Shown piece after piece: positions 47,171 through 59,697 of a stretch of DNA of 64,000 bases (the first letter of the stretch is position 1; every line of letters starts with the position of its first letter). Source of the DNA: Typha latifolia (lineage: Eukaryota > Streptophyta > Magnoliopsida > Poales > Typhaceae). The notes beneath the pieces are model-generated. The model was not told the DNA's origin and made no database searches. It saw nothing but the letters and a program-made list of their open reading frames with translations. A program made the position numbers and the translations under genes. The stretch is from NCBI GenBank assembly GCA_019914945.1, contig CM034104.1, positions 11,396,046 through 11,460,045 on the forward strand, in the 5' to 3' direction.

Positions 47171-50100
47171 GACTTTAGAGTGTCTAAGTAGCTAACATGT
47201 GTAGAATTATAATATTATATCAACCACTCTTCAATGTTTGAAGAAAAAAGAGTGATCGATATAGTTACTTATAGCACAATTAGCTAAGCAGGAATTCTCA
47301 CAAACTTGAATTAATAGTTACCGAGTTCCTTCAAAAGTATAATTTCTAGCTAAATTCTCTCGATTTATCCAACATTATTAAGCACATCGCAGCAGTGTGA
47401 ATTTGTGGCAATCTTAAAAATAAACTAAAATTATAATTCGAATAAACAACATCATCTAATTATTATATTAAAGCTGCATAAGATAGATATCTAACACTTA
47501 ACTAAATTCCTTAGATGGAATAACACTCAATTTATCAGTCATATAGTATAAAGTCTTATAAATTTAACATCATTGTAAAAAATTTAGCGCACATATCTAG
47601 TAGGTATCCAAAGTTTTAATTAATAGCTAATTTGGGTTTATATACTTCTCACAATGGTTTACTAAGTATGTAATTTCTCAAACTAGCCATATAATTAATC
47701 ACTCTATTATGTTGACATCACTAGAATTAATTATATTTTGCTACATATATCCTCTAAGTCATCTACAGCAACTCATATGGATAATGTTTTGAATAACTTG
47801 CTAGATAATTTGGCGAAACTAAACTCTGATACTAAATTAAAACACATAAGTCACTCATGTGGGTGCATGGAACCCATGTGATTATCATGTGATATATTGG
47901 TAAATATTTTTATATAGTATACAAGATTAAAAAAAATTAAAATTTGCTAAAATAATCTAGAAAAATAAGTCCAAAATGCATAGTACTATAGACCACAACA
48001 AGCATCCGAAGATCCATGTCTATTAAAAGAAAAACCAAATGTGCAATACCCACGTAGAGATTATAATTGAACTAGTTCAAAAACAAAAATAATTTCTCCT
48101 TGATGTCAACACCAGCTCCCCTATATTTATAAAATGTTTCACCAAAATATGATGAGCACACAGCCCAATAAGTATAGTTTTGAGTAATATAATTACATGT
48201 GAATAAATACGATGCATGCTCATAAGTACCATAATTAAATCATATTTGATATTTATTACTAATAATCCTTAGTGCACACCTTGTCATATATCAAAATCAT
48301 CAATGCACATATAATACACTCTATACAATCATAACAATATATGCTCATACAGTATTATAAATCACATAGCATAATATGTTCAGACAAAGTTATAAATCAC
48401 ATGATATTATATACTCACATAAAGTAACAAATTATTATCTAACTTTATAGGTCAAACAAAACCTCATACTTCAAAGAGAGATAGACATCTAGGTGTAATA
48501 TCTCTTGTGCATATGTCTAACAATGTCGCTGCATATGATCGACCATCTATGATAATTAGATCAATGACCTTGGTTGTAAGCCTATATCGCCCATTTCATC
48601 ATCATGACATATAATAAAATTAGCGCACACAATGAAATCACAAGCATATATCTCAAATGACACCCTAACTATATGTCATCTGATACCACTAAAGCTATAG
48701 TCCCTATCTCACAATTATCTCTTTACTATTACTAAGTGTCTAGTCTCTATATAAAGCAATATGAATGCTCAAATGTCACATAAGCAAAACAAATTTAGGC
48801 ATGAGTAGATGATAATAATGTAAGTATATACAAAACATTATGCCCTTAACCCTTGGTTGAATGAGAAATAGCACATTGTCGAGATGGGATTCGACTACCT
48901 AATGATATGTGTATGTGGTGCGGTGTCCAATATCATAATTATTATAACATGATGATCATAATTAATATACAAGCTATATGAAATATAAATACTACCATGA
49001 GTGAAATAATAAAAACATAAAATTTGCTATCAATAAATGAATATGAATCTGACTCTTGGGGATCTCACTCCTCGAGTGAGGTTTAACATCTCTAGTCCCT
49101 CTATAGTAATCACTGTCAATGATTGCTCTAGATGTGGCACAACCCACTTAGATAATTAGGTTGTTAAGTAAACTAGTCAATTGACTTCTTTAGATAATAA
49201 GGTTTAGTTTTGAAATATTCGTTAGTATAATAAGTTGTGCATTCCATGATAATTTTTATATTAATATTTTGTAAATAGCCACCTATAATTTTTATTAATT
49301 TAACCAAGATAGAAATGGCAATACTTAAGATGAACCAATTTTAATTTGACTCCTCTTTTGGACAACTATTCATTTTTTCAGAAGGAAAATCAATAAGCAT
49401 CACAATTCATTAGTATTCAAATGATTATAATATGAGCTTGATGTAGAAAAGAGAAAAGATAGAGTGATAACTCCTTGACACAAATCTCGCACTTGATTGC
49501 ATTAAGCAAAACCACGAATATGGACAAAACATCAAGCCCATGGGCATCAAGAGTACCAACATGAAGCTTGGCCATAGCAAACTCACATGCGCAAGTAGCC
49601 TAGAGTGGTTTGTGGTTTCATTGCAATCCAAAAGTCAAAGACATGTCTCTATAAATTTCCTGAGGTTGAAGAGTCAATTATCACCAATAAAAAGAACAAT
49701 GAAAAAAAAAATGTAAATCGCTTAGTAAAGGAATACACCCACTACCATTGCCATCGTCAAGCTTGTTCGGGGAGGAGGGAAGGCCCCTCCCTTCTTAGGA
49801 ACAAATTTCAAAAGAAAGGAGCCACAAAAGGCCTCCCATCCCTCCGCACTATGCAAACCATAGCCTTGGTAAAAAAAATACCTTGGCCTAGCCAAGGAAC
49901 ACAGTGGAGAAAATGCTCAGCCTCCTTCCCGGCTCTGACCTTCCACAACCACCTCCAACAAGAGAGGAGCAAAAGGAGAGTGAGAGAAGGCAGAGCTCTA
50001 ATTTACACCTTGCTAGAACCTTGCTAGAGACCGGAGAGGCTATTAATAATATTAAATTAGAACAGAGAGAATAAGAAAATGATCTCTCCACCCCTAACTA

Positions 50101-50705
50101 GAGAGGCTATGGAGGGGAGAGATAGAGATATGAGATTGTGTTATCCTCGGCACACTGCAATGAGCGAGAAGAATAGGAAAAAGAAACTCTTGCACTCTCT
50201 CTTAAATTTATTTATTGTAATATGTGATCCATATTTATTAATTTTGGAATCTTCATGATTCTTTTAATCTAAAGATTTTTTGGTAATTAAGTTCACATAG
50301 TTTTTGTGCTGAGTTTATATATTTATTTTCTATTTAATTAGAGCAAAATAATATTTTGGTTTCTACAAACTCCAATTAAAACATTAGAAAAACTGTTGAT
50401 GGCTAGGATTTCTCTCTAGTTAATTATTAATTTATTATAAATTGATCTTAACTAATGTTTTTTGTGCATCGTACTCTTAATCTAACAACTTCGGGAATTT
50501 CGCTCATTAACAGCATTTTAGATTCCTTCTAGAAGCCTAGCTCAAGAGTCAAGATTGTGAAATGACTGTACTACGGTATGGAAGCCAATCACAGAGTGCC
50601 AATCACTCGGTGCACAGAATTCCTGCAACCGGTCTAGCAGACGATCTGCTTCCCAATCCAAGCATTCTGGAATCTGCCCGGGTCACGCGCCTGCCTCGTA
50701 CCTCG

Positions 50706-50713
50706 CACGTGTC
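50706..50713. promoter_or_regulatory. CACGTGTC (ABRE/G-box) upstream of TFIIS, distal
   Basis: CACGTGTC, the G-box/ABRE core bound by plant bZIP and bHLH factors, about 350 bases before the TFIIS start. A second identical copy lies 84 bases downstream, and paired ABREs are the usual functional form. Activity is inferred. Confidence 0.45.
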
Positions 50714-50789
50714 AACCGCCACTGCCCGTAGGGCTACCTCCTACTGTCCTACAGACCACGTATTAAGCCTAGGGGACTTAATCTGTGGC

Positions 50790-50797
50790 CACGTGTC
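50790..50797. promoter_or_regulatory. CACGTGTC (ABRE/G-box) upstream of TFIIS, proximal
   Basis: Second CACGTGTC in the same orientation, about 270 bases before the TFIIS start codon, preceded by GGC (GGCCACGTGTC). Confidence 0.45.
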
Positions 50798-51061
50798 ACT
50801 GCAATGGCCGTACGATCTGTTCGAAACCCCTAGAAGGCGAGAACAAGTGTTAGTCTCACTCTTACCGCGCTCTCGCTCTCTCTCCTCTGTCCTTCCGACT
50901 CTAAACCCCGAGCTCTGCCCACTCTCTCCTCTATATTTACCCCTAGATCTATCCTCATTTCCCTTCTTAGATCTATTATTCTCTTATTTCTTCTTTTTCT
51001 ATAAATTTTTCCGATTTTTTTCATATTTTTTTCGAGTTTTTTGAGCTCTGATTCGATCGAG

Positions 51062-54000
51062 ATGGAAAAGGAGGAGCTCCTGGAGACCTTCGAGGCGGCG
51101 AGAAAGGCGGCGGACGCGGCGGAGGCCGAGAGATGCGTGGATGCGCTGCGGCGGCTGAGGAAGATGCCGGTGACGACGAAGGATTTGGTGGAGACTCAGG
51201 TAGTAATGCCTTCTGATTTGGTGGTTGTGTGCTTTCAAATGTTGTCTTTTGGAACACTATTAGCTTGTGCGCTTCCAAATCCACGCAAGGCATTGCTTTC
51301 TGACATCGAATTTGGTAGTTTCTAGTAGCTACCATGGGTAAATTTTTTTTTACTCTTTGGCGAGAAGAAATCCATGCTATTAGGATGTAAGTTGTCACTC
51401 AATTGTTTCACAAAATAGGGAAGTTAAACAGTTTTTTATTTTTTTATTTTTTTATTTTTTTGCATATAGCTACCTGTATTTTGATATTGTTGTGAATGAT
51501 CTCCTCTTTTTATCACAGTTGCATGTCGATTCCTTGTTTATGTATTTTAGAAAAAATACATTCCATCAGATTAGAAGGGGAAAGAGTTGGTAGAACACTT
51601 GGTTGGCTGTTTAGTGAAAAAAAGATTGTACCGAAAGTTAATGGCTTCATGCAATGGTACCTGAAAAATGTAGGTGTCAATTTGAAAATATGTCAAAAAA
51701 AGATGAGGTTTCTGCAAGAAGACTGAAATTCTGGTGGTGATATGAAAAAAAAAATAAACTAAAAAATTGCATGCACAAGGCATACAAAATTCTCGCAAGT
51801 TCTAATTACAAAAACAGAATTTAATTAATCATAACAAATTTTGAGTTTTGCATTGCATATATTTCCGGGTTTAGATATTCATACCTTTTTCTTTAGTCTA
51901 TCCACCTCTTAAGTTGCTGCACACCTAACACCAAGAATTTATGTGCCGCCTAGCATGCCTTGATTAATTATGATTAGTGCGGTGCATTTATTTTGTAGGA
52001 AGATATATTCACACCTTAACTTTAGTAAAATCCATCTCTAGGTACCTAATAACAAGGATTTAATTGTAGCCTCGTGTGCACTGGCTCTGGCATCACATTC
52101 TCATGGCCTACAATGGAAAGAGAGAGAGGGAGAAGAAGATAAGAGGAGAGAGAAGGGCATGTGAGAAGAGAAAGAGTTAAGAGGGAGGAAACCTCCATGT
52201 GAAGTTGCGATCTGCCGTGACTCATTGTTGCCGCTTCCTTTGCTTCTATGGTTCATGGAGAAGATCTCCAGATTTGATACATTGTAAATATGTGAACTCC
52301 AATCTGATATGGTATTAAGGCGAATTGGATCTAGAGTTTTGAGATGAATTGGAACTTATGATGTGCCCACTATATCATAAATTAACACTTCGAAGAGTTG
52401 GAACTCCCAACCTCTCAGGGAATCGAGTAGCTCAACCATGATCTGAAATTTTGTCTGGAACCAAGCCATTTCACCAAAATGTTTTTTCTATCCTATCAGA
52501 TTTGAAAAAGCCCCCTAAACTACCATCCAACCGAAACAACCCTAATAACATGAGTTGTAGATTTCGAGCTAGGTTTGACTTGAATCAAACTTGTACCTAA
52601 TCTATTATCAACCTCATTGATTATGGGCTATTAGATCTTGTGTAATGCATTTAAAATATGATTAAGAAGGCTATTAGCAAAAGAAGTTTGAAAATGAGAT
52701 AACAAAACCAGAATGGAAACCAATCAAAATGATTCATTTTCTAATGGAGATGAAATTGAAGCCGAAAATGGAACTTCAAATCATGATCTCAATCACGGTT
52801 ATACTAATCAAGAGTTGTATGTAGTGTCTTGCTGACTACCTATTGAATGAAGATTTACTTCCATTATGGATTCGGTCCAAATTTGAGCTACCCATGTAAG
52901 GCAGCTACGAGTGAAGTGAGTTGATGTTTGGAGAGCTATTGCATGAATTTATTGCCAAAGAGCTATTTGCATGGCAACTCTCTTGTCTTTTTTTAATCAA
53001 AAAAGGCGATTCCATTCCCTCAAAATGGGAAACAAAAAACATTAGGTATTATAATCGATACCCTCTCCATCCCTATATAGTAAACTAGTTAAAGAAGAAG
53101 GGATAGAGTTAACCCAAAAGGAAGAGAACCCCTGTTCCCTACCTAGGTTTGCCAACCAATTTGTCGCTTGGTTGGCTTCCCTAAAGCAGAGTCACAGAGG
53201 CAGAGGTAAAACCAGAAATTAAATGGAACAGATCTCCAAAAGTGTGTTTGAGGCACCAAGGGACAACCTGGCGCTGAAATATAATTTCGGTAAGGACTTC
53301 GGAGCTCACCTTGTTTGCTATCTTGAGAAGTATGGCCTTTCGAGCTTTGGGTAAGGCAAGCTTGAGGTCCTCAGCTTCGGCCTGCAGTGGTTCATTGGCA
53401 GAGACAGGCACAGCCCCCAGGAACAGTGGTGGGCCAATTCTGTCTCTGGCAACGAACTTGGCCCAGGACTTAGAAACATGGTAGGAGTATGATCCGTCAG
53501 AATTGATTTTAATGATGTCATCGATAGAGACCTGCCATCTGGCCCCTGATCTTGTTGTTTTGTTTTATCAACTCTCTTTAAAGGAAAGTGATATAAAGAA
53601 AAGGAGGGTCCTGTGAATTTTTTTCCATTTCAGTGTTTGTGTATAAACTTGTTAAGCAACAATAAGATGCATATTAGGAATTATGTACTTGATGTTTGTA
53701 GGTACTCTCATGTGACAATACTGCTGATTCTCATCTTTGTAACTGGACCAGTCGTTGTGATCACCTCAAATGTCTAGTTGAGTTGTGTCTTAGTTGATAT
53801 TGATTTGGTTCATGAATTTTACTTAAAGCACTGTAAGGATGCCAACTACCCCTTGCTTTAACTTAAATGAATTTTAACTTTGTGTCTGTTTCTGAAGTTG
53901 TTGCTTTAAGAGGCATAATATCTGCTTCTTGGAAATGGAAGGCAATTTATCTCGAGGCAAAGTGAGCATAACATGGGAGCAAATTTCTTTGGACCACTAA

Positions 54001-55375
54001 TTCAGAATTAGTACTTTTCTGGATGACTAAATTTGAGATTGATATTGACATTAGAGTGTTATTGACTATTCAATACAAATATTTACATTAAGTGTGTCGC
54101 ATCATATTCAAATGCTTAGGATTTATTAAAATATACTAGCGTTGCTTGACAAAATAGTATTCTCTGTTGTTTCTTCTGGATTCTGTGAAACATCTAACGT
54201 TATGTGGAACATTACATTTGGAGTTGTTATCGTTGAAATTCATAGGCACTAGTCTGACAATCTTTACTGCTTCTGACCAGAACATTATTCTTTTACTGGT
54301 CTGGTTATCATTTTCCACATCACTCATAATAAATGCTACTCTTCTCCTTTTTCAGGTGGGGAAACGCCTTCGATATCTCACCAAACATTCTGAGGAGAAA
54401 ATTAGGACTGTGGCTTCTGATGTATTACACTTCTGGAAGAATGTTGTTATTGAGGAAGCATCAATAAGTAGTGTGAAGAAGAATAACTTGCTGGATAAGA
54501 AATCACGGATGGTTGTACAGAAGTCTGAAAAGGTAGTATCTATGAAGATTGAGAAAACAAGAAATGGTGGAGTTGTCAAGAGTGTGGTGGGCTCAGAATA
54601 TGAAAGTCTGAAGGTTGAGATATCAAATGGTGAGACAGAAATAAAGGCCGAGAAGGTGTCAATGTCAGAGAAAATGCAAATTGATAGAACTGAGTCAGGG
54701 AGAATTGAGAAAATCTCTGCAGGTGAAACTGCAATAGTTGGAAAGATAATTAAGGAAGAGAATCAGGTGTCTGGTATTAAAAGACCATCATCAGACTCCA
54801 TTTCCCCTCCAAAGCTGTCGTCAATCATAAGATGTAACAATCCTGCTAGGGATAAGTACCGGGAAATTCTTGCTGAGTCTTTCTCTAAGGTTTCAAGTGA
54901 AACTATGAAAAGTGTAAGACAAGAAATAAGGGATATCTTGGATGAAGTTGATGCATGTGATCCATTTCGTGTTGCCGTTACTGTGGAGTCTGTTCTGTTT
55001 GAAAAGTTGGGCTCTCAAACTGGCACTCACAAGCAAAAGTACAGATCTATAATGTTCAATTTGAAGGACAGCAATAACCCAGATTTTCGGAGAAGGGTTC
55101 TTCTTGGACATGTGTTGCCTGAAAATATAGTCAATATGACACCAGAGGAGATGGCTAGTGATGAGAGGAAACGTGAAAATCAGCAGATCAAAGCAAAGGC
55201 ATTATTTGAATGTGAACGCGCAGGTGCTCCTAAAGCGACGACCGATCAGTTCAAATGTGGACGTTGTGGGCAGCGAAAGACAACGTATTATCAACTGCAA
55301 ACACGGTCTGCTGATGAGCCAATGACGACATTTGTTACTTGTGTGAACTGCAACAACCACTGGAAGTTCTGTTGA
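51062..55375 (+). CDS. TFIIS: Transcription elongation factor TFIIS
   Basis: Nuclear factor that lets stalled RNA polymerase II cleave its transcript and resume. Two exons, 51062-51199 and 54356-55375, separated by a 3.16-kb GT-AG intron, give 385 residues. Order: N-terminal LW/TFIIS-N domain (1 to about 80, across the splice as DLVETQ|VGKRLRYLTKHSEE); a charged Lys/Glu/Ser linker (about 85-215); central polymerase-binding domain with NPARDKYREIL and MTPEEMASDERKRENQ (about 215-330); zinc ribbon with C347, C350, C375, C378 and the catalytic-hairpin motif RSADEPMT (Asp366, Glu367). All diagnostic residues are present, and the length is close to Arabidopsis TFIIS (378). The intron after the ETQ codons is where plant TFIIS genes carry it, as recalled. 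The ATG used is the first of an acidic MEKEELLETFEAARKAAD start. Confidence 0.95.
53118..53545 (-). pseudogene. retroelement-type RNase H domain relic in the TFIIS intron
   Basis: On the antisense strand a decayed RNase H-like (RVT_3) domain can be read: start IKINSDGSYSYHV with the first catalytic Asp, then FVARDRIGPPLFLGAVPVSA, then LQAEAEDLKLAL carrying the Glu, then KVSSEVL where an Asp-Ser pair is expected but the Asp is gone, then PWCLKHTFGDLFHLISGF. A frame slip follows before FREANQATNWLANLG. This pattern belongs to plant LINE-type elements and their domesticated RNase H genes. The missing third carboxylate and the frameshift show it is dead. No reverse transcriptase remains nearby. 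Confidence 0.75.
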
Positions 55376-57957
55376 GTGGCAGAATCACTTCTACATGAGT
55401 TCTGGCATGTTAACCCTTGCACTTGAGAAGGTGGGCACCTTAATGACCCCTTAGAAAGCAGCTTATCATATCTTAACAGTAGTGCTACCCTTCTCCCGTT
55501 AATATCTACAAACTACAAACAATGATCCTGATACGATGTTGGATTTCCCGTGTCTTATTTAAATGGGTCCAACAAATTCTAGTTAAACCTAGTTTTCTTT
55601 GGATTGGCTGGTGATTATGATCGTTGTATGACTGCTGTTCTCATATGTATATGTAAATGCAGTTGTTGTGTTTTACCTGATGTTTTCAATTCAATTCTGG
55701 CGCATGCTCTTTAGTTTTGTTCTCTGGGCTGCTTCGTTATATAGCAAAGTGTAATTTGGTTGGTGTATGTCCCCAGGGAGCTTTGATATTGCCTTACTGT
55801 GAAGTGTTACATGTTAGGAGGATTATGAACAACAGCTTGCGATATGCTGAGTCATTTGCTTCTTTTTATGACACAGGAGTTCAAACAAGCAATTTGGTTC
55901 CTTTCCTGGTATGACAGAAAACTAAAGATGGATTTGTCCACTTTGCACTTTGTATCTATCAACAGAAAATATAGTTGCTAAAAGGAAAGGAAACAAATAT
56001 AATTCCTTAAGTCCATTTGCACACTAGGAAGCCATCTTCTACTGTGGAATTCATGCTCTATTTGCAGATTTTGCCTAAAGCCTTGTCCCTTGTTTTTTAT
56101 TTTGTTTCATATTCACCATCGTTTTCCAAACTCGACCATAGTTTTGTTTGGCCTCATAGGGATTCCCAATATATATAGGTATTAAGGTTAGCAAGATATG
56201 TACAAAATAGTAAGTGTACTTGTGTGAACCTTGAAGTCAGATATGATATTTCTCAACAAAAAAAATAGTTCATATTGTGATTTTATATCTTAAACAAAGA
56301 AAAAAACAAAACAAAACAAAATCCTAATCACCAACAATAATTATACTGTAAAGATTTGAACTTAAACTCTTATAACTCTTAAACTGCTCGTAAGTAATGA
56401 GTCAGCCCAGATCACTTATAGAGCTCCTGTTTTCTCCCATTCTGGCTCACTACTCCGCCGCTGCCTACCCAACTACCCTCTATCCCATCACCAACAACCA
56501 TTTTGTCCATGCCTCCATCTTTGGTCAGTAGTGACAAATCTAGAGTTTTTTTAACAAAATAAATTTATTTATCAAAATAGATGACTCCCAAACTTAAATA
56601 CAAAAAATGGTCTATTTTATTATAGCACTAATTAAAACGCTTAACTGTTAAGAATTTTTATAAGCAAAGACCTCTTAGGCTAAGTGATATGAACTAATAT
56701 TCAAAGTGTATTAATAAAATACTGCTGAGATTACTGTTTTTACTTAAGAAAATGCTGATCTTATCAAAGTTTTATGTTAAACGTTTAACAGTTAAACGTT
56801 TTACTTAGAGCTATGCATATCGACAAAGCTCAGTTAAACCTATCCTCAATCAGAAATTGGCTTCAAAGACCATACTAGGTGATTGAGCCAGTTGGACCAT
56901 GCCTACCCAAAGAGGCTCGAATTCACCTAATCTTTCATGTCTTGAGCCTCAAGATTCAAATCCCTCTTATCAAGCCAATTGGAGCAGTTCCACCCGAGTC
57001 GATAGGAGCTGAACCACGCGAGTCAGGAGCTAAACCAAGTACCCCTATTCTAGCTCGGATTCTAGCAAGGGCAATGAGACACACGTAAGTCCACGGCAGA
57101 TTGGTGACGAAGATATTGGTGGAGTGGTGCAGGCACATTATTGATGAGACAACTTGGATGCCTAAATTTAACTTTATGGATCGCTATCTAGATTTGACAC
57201 TTTGAGGTCTAGGTGAGCAGAAGCATGGTGGAGTCATATGATCGTGCATATTTATCTTAGTTTAGCTATCTACATTTTCTATATAAAAATTTTAAATCTT
57301 CTAAAATAATTATGTCAAATATGAGGGAGAAATTTCTATATAAATCCTTGATCTAATCGAAGAATTATATTTAAAAGTTGTTAAATGGAAAATTAATATG
57401 TATAATTTTTTTCTAAAATTTGGTAAATTTTACAAAGGAATTAAAATTTTTCATATAAGTCAACGACGCACAATTACTGTTATTTAGAAATCGCCGACTA
57501 TGTTATAATTTGAAATGAATAAGATGCGTAAAAAAGGTTGGCAGACCTAAAATAATCAAAAACTCAGTTTCCCCTTACCAACTAAGTGAGTTTCAAATTA
57601 TTTTTTCAAGAGAATTAAATAACTTATATGAGTGCAACTTAAAATATCAATGATTTATAATTGAAAGCCGATGGGCCAATAATATTTAAAAACACTAAGT
57701 TTTAGAAAGTACTGAATACGTAAAATAAATTTTTGTGAGGGCTAATTTGGATAAAGACCGAGTGTGATGTGATGCGAGGAATCCTTACGGGCCGACTCAT
57801 TCATACCGATGACTCTTTCCGTACACGTATGCCATCCCCTGAGTCGCCACATGACTCCATGATCGCCACGTGGCGGAACAGCCCTAACGGTCGGCAGCAT
57901 AAATTCCAATCCAAACCCGAACTCCTTCCGCATTCTCCACCGCGAAGGGAAAAGAAA
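55376..57957. other. TFIIS 3' region and intergenic DNA
   Basis: 55376 to about 55900 is probably TFIIS 3' UTR and downstream sequence. About 56581-56825 starts with ATGACTCCCAAACTTAAATA, a relative of the element at 7991-8623, and ends with the inverted words AAACGTTTAACAGTTAAACG. 56880-57230 is of mixed composition without a recognisable gene. 57770-57957 is the GC-richer leader of the next gene. Confidence 0.45.
57864..57875. promoter_or_regulatory. 12-bp palindromic G-box CGCCACGTGGCG
   Basis: Perfect 12-base palindrome centred on CACGTG, 83 bases upstream of the start at 57958. Extended GCCACGTGGC is the highest-affinity type for plant bZIP/G-box factors and is frequent in promoters responding to light, abscisic acid or unfolded-protein stress. 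If transcription starts further upstream it would lie in the leader. Confidence 0.6.
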
Positions 57958-58373
57958 ATGCAATCAGCGGTCTCTCGTTTCACGGCCGTTTCCCCCGTTC
58001 CCCTCCCTCTCAGCATACACCCGCGCGGCTCCGTTTCCCCCATCCGACCGCTCGGGCCGCGCCGCGCCGCCGGAAGGATCGAGCTGGCACCGCGAGCGCG
58101 CGCGATCGAGCCCCGACGGCGCGGGTCGGATCCGGAATCGCATCCGAGTCGGGCGGTGGCGGAGGAGGATCCGATAAGCGGGGAAGCGGCGGAGGTGGAG
58201 GCGGAGGTGGAGGTGGAGGTGGAGGTGGAGGTGGGGTTGGCGGAGGAGCTAGAGGGGTTGGAGGAGGCGGCGATGGCCGGGAGCGACGAGGGACGTGAGC
58301 CGACCGATTACGATCGGAGGGCTCATATCTTCTACGAGAGCTCTAGAGTGTTCCAGGCTCTTAAGGAGCGTAA

Positions 58374-58409
<36 letters not shown>

Positions 58410-58425
58410 CAGCAGCAGCAAATGA
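57958..58425 (+). CDS. small plant protein of unknown function, with Ser- and Glu/Val-repeat tracts
   Basis: Single-exon frame of 155 residues starting MQSAVSRFTAVSPVPLPLSI. I do not recognise a named family. The N-terminal part is Ser/Pro/Arg-rich and could be an organelle targeting peptide. The middle is a Glu/Val stretch (VEVEVEV) from a GGAGGT hexamer repeat (58203-58236). A compact hydrophilic block follows, EPTDYDRRAHIFYESSRVFQ then ALKER, which looks like the conserved core. The end is 15 serines from an AGT/AGC microsatellite. The frame stays open upstream to an ATG at 57772; 57958 was chosen because the upstream part looks like leader and contains the G-box. No partner or pathway can be assigned. 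Confidence 0.65.
58375..58419 (+). repeat. in-frame (AGT)11(AGC)4 microsatellite coding poly-Ser
   Basis: 45 bases encode 15 serines immediately before the final Lys and the TGA stop of the small protein gene. The switch from AGT to AGC keeps the amino acid. Length changes here stay in frame, so it is a likely polymorphic site. Confidence 0.95.
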
Positions 58426-59697
58426 TGGTGGTTCGAATATTTATAATCCCAAATAACTGCGGTGTTATACGTTTAATACTCTTGGTTTAGTTTATATATC
58501 TTTGTTTGATTAGTAATTATTCGATTGTTTGTGGGTTAGAAGAAAAAGGAATTTCTGGATACATAGGGAGAAGTGAAGAACAAAAGTGAGAGGGATTTTT
58601 TTTTCCTATCATTTTCTCCTTTTTTTTCTCTCTTTCTTCTCTCTTTTTAAATTTAAATCTACATGAAAGAAAATTATAAATAAATTGCTCTCTCTCTCTC
58701 TCTCTCTCTCTATCTAATGATGTGAACAAATAGCTTTCTTAGCGAGTGATTTGTTTGGACTCCTATTTGCTGATATAGTGCTTACATAATAATTTAGAAA
58801 TTAAAAGTAAATTATAATTAATTTTTGCAAGTGATAGTAAAGTGGTAATAATTATGATATACATACATGTCATAAGACAAGGTAATATAACCCCGTGATT
58901 GGCAGCTCACAATTTTAAAAGTTTAACCTGCATGGCTTTTTAAGCCCAAAGAAAGTATATACCAAAGCTTTCTATTTATTTTTTTAATAGCGCATTGATC
59001 CTCTTAATTCCGTAAGACTTCTAAACTATCCTTTCTGTTATTCTTTTTAATTAAAATATCATGTAATTATTTTTAAACTTTCTAAGAATTATATTACCAG
59101 AGAGAAGAGAGAAAATTAAAAGGTAAGATAATTATTTAATGTTTTTCATTAACATTATCAAAAGGTAAGAGATACTAAATAATTAAAGGAGTCGAAGTAT
59201 CCAACAAAAAAAGAAAGATTTATATGAAGATAAGCTATATTTCAGAGCCTCTAGTATGATTAACTCTTTATTATATACAAGAACAACTTCCACCAATCCT
59301 AGATTTGCAAAACTACAAGATTACAATAAGTGAATAAAGCAACATTTGATCAGTTACTGCATGACGCAAGAAGAACTATTCTATATGATATTGTTATAAA
59401 ATCACTGAAGGCTACATGTAAACTGCTTTTATTTTTGATGGAAAAGCCGAAAAGGTAATATAAATATATACAGTTCCTGTTCCACAAGTCCATCAAATAA
59501 AAGGACATAAGCCATATCTACATGTCTTCCATTGAAAAGAGGAGAAAACCACGAGTATTTTCACTTTTCCAAGTCCCCATTATTACCTTTAATCCACAAA
59601 TTCCTAACAATTCAACCAGCCAAGTAAGATTAACTGCTCTTGAAAATCTCTATCCACCTTTTGCCTGTCTTAGAGAAAGAATGGGCTGCTTAGCTAC
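58426..59697. other. intergenic between convergent genes
   Basis: Space between the 3' ends of the small-protein gene (plus) and the SHPRH-like gene (minus). It contains a (CT)12 run at 58688-58711 preceded by a pyrimidine-rich segment, and otherwise AT-rich DNA. 3' UTRs of both genes must lie here. No other gene was seen. Confidence 0.5.

Larger units (their letters stand above)
44348..51061. other. ALA1 5' region and large repeat-like intergenic stretch
   Basis: 44348-45540 should hold the ALA1 5' UTR, probably with an intron, and promoter. A purine run (45424-45478) becomes a CT-rich leader on the minus strand. At 46027-46040 is a run of C. From 46747 to about 47170 the sequence resembles the end of a CACTA element. 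47170-50500 is AT-rich repeat-like DNA with no recognisable domain; 49740-50160 is more GC-rich but without a convincing gene. 50560-51061 is the TFIIS promoter and leader, pyrimidine-rich near 50860-50990. A Kozak-like ATG at 46521 opens a 27-codon frame (MASHREIFSPSSPPLEHLPS...) ending at a TAA or GTAACT donor; unexplained. Confidence 0.4.

Noticed and set aside
47200..49400. Suspected LTR retrotransposon body
   Set aside because: No protease, integrase or reverse transcriptase motif, no matched long terminal repeats and no primer-binding site could be identified by eye; left as unclassified repeat-like DNA.
49605..50091. 140-codon plus-strand frame and its antisense shadows
   Set aside because: No family resemblance, Lys/Arg-rich translation and no splice support; probably repeat-derived sequence.
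57742..58043. Minus-strand frames over the small gene at 57958
   Set aside because: GC-rich antisense shadows without splice or domain support.
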